Below, piece by piece: positions 60,746 to 64,000 of a stretch of 64,000 bases of DNA. A program made the translations under genes and the position numbers. Under the pieces are notes generated by a model. It was given only the letters and a program-made list of their open reading frames with translations, made no database searches and had not been told where the DNA came from. The stretch covers positions 1-64,000 of the forward strand of contig JANQLU010000081.1 in assembly GCA_028280445.1 (NCBI GenBank), given 5' to 3'. Origin of the DNA: Pirellulaceae bacterium (GTDB taxonomy: Bacteria > Planctomycetota > Planctomycetia > Pirellulales > Pirellulaceae). Numbering within the stretch: the first letter of the stretch is position 1; every line of letters starts with the position of its first letter.

Positions 60746-61264
60746 ATGCAACCGAAATGGACTTGGTTCGATCGCAAATTTGATTTCAGTTTTCCGCCAG
60801 AAAAAATATTCGACATCCTGGAAAGACTGAGGGGTACTCCGATACGTGCTAGTCAGTTGGTCAGCGGACTAGCACAAGACGTTTTGACACGAGCCGAAAG
60901 CGATGACACCTGGTCGGTTCAGGAAAACATTGCCCACCTGGCTGATTTGGAACCGCTGTGGATGAATCGCGTCAACGATATTCTGTCCGGTGCCGAGGTG
61001 ATGCGCGAGGCCGATTTGACCAACACAAATACAACCCAGGCTCAGCACAACGCGCGAACAATTGACGATGTTTTGCGCGATGTTACAGAAATACGAGAGT
61101 CGTTTATCAATTTGCTCACGCCGCTGACGATCGAGCAGTTTGCCATGGCGTCGCTGCACCCACGACTGAATCAACCGATGAGAGTCGTTGATCTGTGTTT
61201 CTTTGCTGCCGAACACGATGACTATCATCTGGCTCGCGCCCGATACCTGATCGATCTGGCTTAG
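60746..61264 (+). CDS. DinB-like protein
   Basis: A 172-residue protein of the DinB/YfiT four-helix type. Three metal-binding His are placed as in the family: H in ENIAHLADLEP, and two in AAEHDDYHLARARYL. The N-terminal FPPEKIFDILERLRGTPIRA also fits. DinB-like proteins are metal-dependent transferases for thiols or have unknown roles. It is transcribed away from the BlaI-like gene, 234 bases from the operator, so control by the repressor is possible but not shown. Confidence 0.8.
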   Translation: MQPKWTWFDRKFDFSFPPEKIFDILERLRGTPIRASQLVSGLAQDVLTRAESDDTWSVQENIAHLADLEPLWMNRVNDILSGAEVMREADLTNTNTTQAQHNARTIDDVLRDVTEIRESFINLLTPLTIEQFAMASLHPRLNQPMRVVDLCFFAAEHDDYHLARARYLIDLA

Positions 61265-61330
61265 TAACGGCTTTCTGTTTTCAGATTGATTGATGTCCGA
61301 CCAAATCTGGTAGTCAGCATTGATTGCATA

Positions 61331-61354
61331 AAAAAAGCCCGGCTGAAACCGGGC
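61331..61354 (-). terminator. Rho-independent terminator
   Basis: On the minus strand GCCCGG, a six-base loop, and CCGGGC (61354-61337) are followed by a run of T residues, from A residues at 61330-61336 of the plus strand. It ends the PEP-CTERM gene 18 bases past its stop. Confidence 0.9.
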
Positions 61355-61372
61355 TCATTGTGTATTGTTCGG

Positions 61373-62254
61373 TTATTTGCGGCGGCGGGTAACGCACAAT
61401 CCGGCAACACCGATGATGGCCAGCAGTGCCATGGAGCTTGGCTCGGGAATCGCTTTGGTGGTGACATTTGCAAATCGACTTAAACCAGATCCAGCACCTG
61501 GAACAGTCGTATCCCATTGGAACATACCATTAATGTCAACATTCAACAGGGGGCCGCCACTGTTGGACAAGTCAACGATCGATCCGTTCAATACCGCTGT
61601 CGACAATCGTGTGCCAGCACCAACCGCTCGCATTTGATAGTTCGTTGCGTCGGCACGTGTAGATGCAGTGAAGCCACCGCTACTGGACATTCCGATGTCG
61701 CGCAGCGGGCCTTTGAACGTGTGGCCTGCCGAATTGTCTCCAAAGTCAGGCAACATATCAAAGTCATTAAAGTAAAAAATGTCTAAATCGGAATTTGGAG
61801 CAATGTTCGGTGTCGCCGTGAAATTTGAAAGTTCCATGGCGTGCGTCAAGACAGCAACACCATCGGCATTCGTCGAAATAGTATGTGTTAGTGTCACGGT
61901 GAACAAAGTCGGTCCGCCCCCTTGGCCAAAGATATTCCAAGTTGAAACAGCACTGTCCCCTGAGTTAACCGAGCCCTGATAAAAAACTCCGAAATTATCT
62001 TGCGTTTCATCGAGTTGATAGATTTTTTCATCACCGCCGAGACCACTGCTATCGGTGAATCGGATAATCCACATATCTTCAAATGAGATGTCACCAGCGG
62101 TTTGATCGATCAAATTGGTTGTTTGTGGTGCATCTGGATCCCAAAAGTACGAAGAAGTACCGTCGGTGATGTTTACGAATTGTGCAGACAGGTTGGTGAC
62201 GCAAAAGCAAGAACATAAAAGGGCGAAGGCAAAAGCGAGGGAATGCCGTGACAT
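61373..62254 (-). CDS. PEP-CTERM exported protein
   Basis: A 293-residue protein: signal peptide (SRHSLAFAFALLCSCFCVTN), a beta-rich body with no catalytic motif, and the PEP-CTERM tail AIPEPSSMALLAIIGVAGLC with the final TRRRK. The tail is cut by an exosortase and the protein goes to the cell surface, often into extracellular material. No exosortase gene is in the window. Cargo function unknown. Confidence 0.9.
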   Translation of the reverse strand: MSRHSLAFAFALLCSCFCVTNLSAQFVNITDGTSSYFWDPDAPQTTNLIDQTAGDISFEDMWIIRFTDSSGLGGDEKIYQLDETQDNFGVFYQGSVNSGDSAVSTWNIFGQGGGPTLFTVTLTHTISTNADGVAVLTHAMELSNFTATPNIAPNSDLDIFYFNDFDMLPDFGDNSAGHTFKGPLRDIGMSSSGGFTASTRADATNYQMRAVGAGTRLSTAVLNGSIVDLSNSGGPLLNVDINGMFQWDTTVPGAGSGLSRFANVTTKAIPEPSSMALLAIIGVAGLCVTRRRK

Positions 62255-62565
62255 TTAATATCTCCGGGGCCAATCAATGCATGTGTGTGTTATTTCTCAA
62301 AGGACTATAATAAGCGTAATCAGACGCACTTAACATCAATGGAACAGTAATTTTCCACAAAAAAACCGAAAAAATCTGCTCTTTTGCGCGCAAGAAATTT
62401 CCTTGAAAACTGCGGAAAATAGCCCTAAATCGAGCTAAACGCCGGTTCGCAGGCGTTTACAGCCAAATCCTTTACCGTTTTTTGCCATCGCAAAGGACGG
62501 ATTTTTAAGTTTTTCCGTGCCATTTCGTGAGGGCGAGGCTCCCGAGTTGGCTTGCGATTTCATGC
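62255..62565. other. Gap upstream of the PEP-CTERM gene
   Basis: These 311 bases contain the PEP-CTERM promoter region and A/T-rich sequence. A short fragment GAGGGCGAGGCTCCC at about 62529-62543 matches repeat pieces at 23537 and 54799. I see no gene or RNA in it. Confidence 0.5.
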
Positions 62566-64000
62566 CTAATGATCAGGCAGGCTAACGCAAATCCGGTAAC
62601 GGTTGGTGGTGCGTCTGACGGATTCGGCTGGTGCGACCCACGATGGCAACGATCGAATAGCGCTAACGATTCCGCAGATCATAATCGTGCTGAGCACGAT
62701 TACGTATTCAATCAGACCTTCGCCACGTTTTGAAACATTGGTCATCAGCGCAGTCCGCTCAGTCATCGCTTGGCCCCAACCCAATTGACCGATGCCAAGT
62801 GTTTCGCCGGTTTTCAGATTGATTCGCCACCAGCCGTATGTCGGTTTGTCGTCAAACTCGATGGCTTTTTTCGGAATGATAATCGCATAGTCGGATCCAA
62901 GGGTATCGGCCATGCGGCTTTTGATTTCGGCAGGAATTTTTTGCGCGTCGAGTTGTCCCGATGTCTTGATGACGGTCCAGCCAATTTTTTGCTTTTCTGA
63001 CGCGGCGTATAACTCTGCCGTGTTTTCAATTTTGCTGCACGGCCGCAACATCAGTGCTTCGAGGTTGGTGTCCATTACACCCACTTGAACGCGAGATTTT
63101 TGTGGCAACCTTGTACCGGGAACCACATCCACTTGGTTGAAAACGATGTCCATTCCCAAACAGGTTTTCAGTTTTTTGTTGTCAGCCGTTTTGATTTTTT
63201 GGTGAAACGTGATCAAGTTCGGTGAACTTAAAAATACTTCGGGAATCACGTTCAGCTGCTCCGAACGAACAGCTGCCAACGCCAGCGCCATCGACGGCAT
63301 CGGGGCAAAACTTTTGAGTGATTTTCGCAATTCGCTGACGCTGCGTTTTTTTGCAGGCGCCAGTGACAAAAACGATTGACGATTCGCCAACATCGAATCC
63401 AGGAAAACACGTTCTACGTAAGCGGGATCGAGATTGCAGACTTGCGGGTACATTTCAATCGAATCGGTCAGCGACAATGCGCGTTTCGTTGTTTTCGTGT
63501 CCGACCATTGGGGAGCTTTTTTGTTGTTGCGATGATCGGCGTCGGCCAAACGAAACACTTCTCGTTTTTCAACGCGCGGTTTTTGGCCGGGAACTCGAAT
63601 TTCGTATTCGATCCACTCGCCGACCAAAATGCCTGCCGGTTGAGACGGTCTGGTTAATCCTTCCCCCAGTTGGCCGAAAGGCGAAGGTTTCGCTTCGGCC
63701 AAAATGTAGCCGCGGTGATCGAACGCTTTTTGCATGATCGGGTTTTGCCCAATCGCCAGGATGGGAACCCATTCAGTTTGTTTGGCAAGTTGCTCGTTTA
63801 AACTGCCAAAGGGATCTGACACCGTTGGCATCGCTGCACCCAGAGGCCATTTTCTCGGAGCGTGATACAAAACGATGGGTTGGTCCATGGTCTGCGAAGG
63901 GACAATTTCGTGGCGAAGTGCAACATGATTTTTGTATTTGTTTTCGCTCCATTGTTCGATCACAACGCGGATTTCAATGCGATGTTGCAACAACTTGGGA
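62566..64000 (-). CDS. Large protein of unknown function, 5' end outside the window
   Basis: At least 478 codons are visible and the frame is open past the right edge, so the start lies beyond. The visible part is soluble-looking and basic (VFRLADADHRNNKKAPQWSD, SFLSLAPAKKRSVSELRKSL), with a C-terminal hydrophobic segment EGLIEYVIVLSTIMICGIVS that resembles the Flp-type pilin N-terminal helix, followed by a short tail. A large body ahead of such a helix is unusual. No family is recognised. Confidence is for a real, partial gene. Confidence 0.7.
   Translation of the reverse strand, partial: PKLLQHRIEIRVVIEQWSENKYKNHVALRHEIVPSQTMDQPIVLYHAPRKWPLGAAMPTVSDPFGSLNEQLAKQTEWVPILAIGQNPIMQKAFDHRGYILAEAKPSPFGQLGEGLTRPSQPAGILVGEWIEYEIRVPGQKPRVEKREVFRLADADHRNNKKAPQWSDTKTTKRALSLTDSIEMYPQVCNLDPAYVERVFLDSMLANRQSFLSLAPAKKRSVSELRKSLKSFAPMPSMALALAAVRSEQLNVIPEVFLSSPNLITFHQKIKTADNKKLKTCLGMDIVFNQVDVVPGTRLPQKSRVQVGVMDTNLEALMLRPCSKIENTAELYAASEKQKIGWTVIKTSGQLDAQKIPAEIKSRMADTLGSDYAIIIPKKAIEFDDKPTYGWWRINLKTGETLGIGQLGWGQAMTERTALMTNVSKRGEGLIEYVIVLSTIMICGIVSAIRSLPSWVAPAESVRRTTNRYRICVSLPDH

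Overview
The window looks like a chromosomal stretch from a planctomycete, probably of the Pirellulales. This rests on protein style rather than a marker gene: a 1299-residue multidomain cytochrome of the PVC type, a PEP-CTERM exported protein, NfeD-type membrane proteins, Ser/Thr (pseudo)kinases, a Tes-like radical SAM protein and short REP-like palindromes of the sort scattered through these genomes. The only RNA gene I can support is tmRNA (ssrA). I saw no tRNA, rRNA or CRISPR array.

Region 1 (1-16.4 kb) is accessory DNA. It opens with the 5' part of an IS3-family insertion sequence, followed by two exported proteins of unknown function and a LysR-type regulator. Then comes a tightly coupled operon (4.26-11.7 kb): two small proteins, a Ser/Thr kinase with a zinc ribbon, a vWA protein, a PP2C-type phosphatase, a membrane-anchored coiled-coil-like protein, a VirD4/HerA-like ATPase with a long Ser-rich insertion, and a replication-relaxation-like protein. 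Kinase, vWA and phosphatase together match the TerY-P triad known from predicted stress and conflict systems. After it come several small proteins, many with paired cysteines, separated by structured intergenic DNA, then an excisionase-like HTH protein and a tyrosine recombinase. The recombinase gene runs into the 3' end of ssrA, so ssrA is very probably the attachment site of an integrative element. The other end of that element is not in the window.

Region 2 (17-26.6 kb) is backbone: a sugar-phosphate isomerase-like protein, a membrane thioredoxin-like protein, an OsmC peroxidase-like protein, the large cytochrome, and two NfeD/ClpP-like membrane proteins.

Region 3 (26.8-34 kb) is a complete phosphate regulon in the order phoR-pstS-pstC-pstA-pstB-phoU-phoB, with a candidate Pho box (three hexamers spaced 11 bp) before pstS and a hairpin after it.

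Region 4 (34-37.4 kb) holds membrane and zinc-ribbon proteins, then a Tes-like radical SAM protein directly followed by an Lgt-like transferase, possibly acting together on membrane lipids.

Region 5 (37.6-49.5 kb) is a non-canonical chemosensory operon: CheY-like, CheW-like, a receptor without a periplasmic domain, a CheA-REC hybrid, and a REC-DUF4388 protein. It runs on into an FHA coiled-coil protein, a second coiled-coil protein, an FGE-sulfatase-like protein, a zinc-ribbon GTPase and a GAP1-like partner. No cheR, cheB or flagellar gene is present. This and the TerY-P-like operon are the two systems most worth following up.

Region 6 (49.6-64 kb) is mixed: a SpoIIAA-like protein, response regulator, membrane sensor, transmembrane pseudokinase, SpoU-type RNA methyltransferase, PhnZ-like HD oxygenase, transglutaminase-like protein, a BlaI/BlaR1-type repressor-protease pair with a very clear twin-operator promoter, a DinB-like protein, a PEP-CTERM protein and a truncated large protein at the edge. 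At least three families of palindromic repeats fill the gaps.
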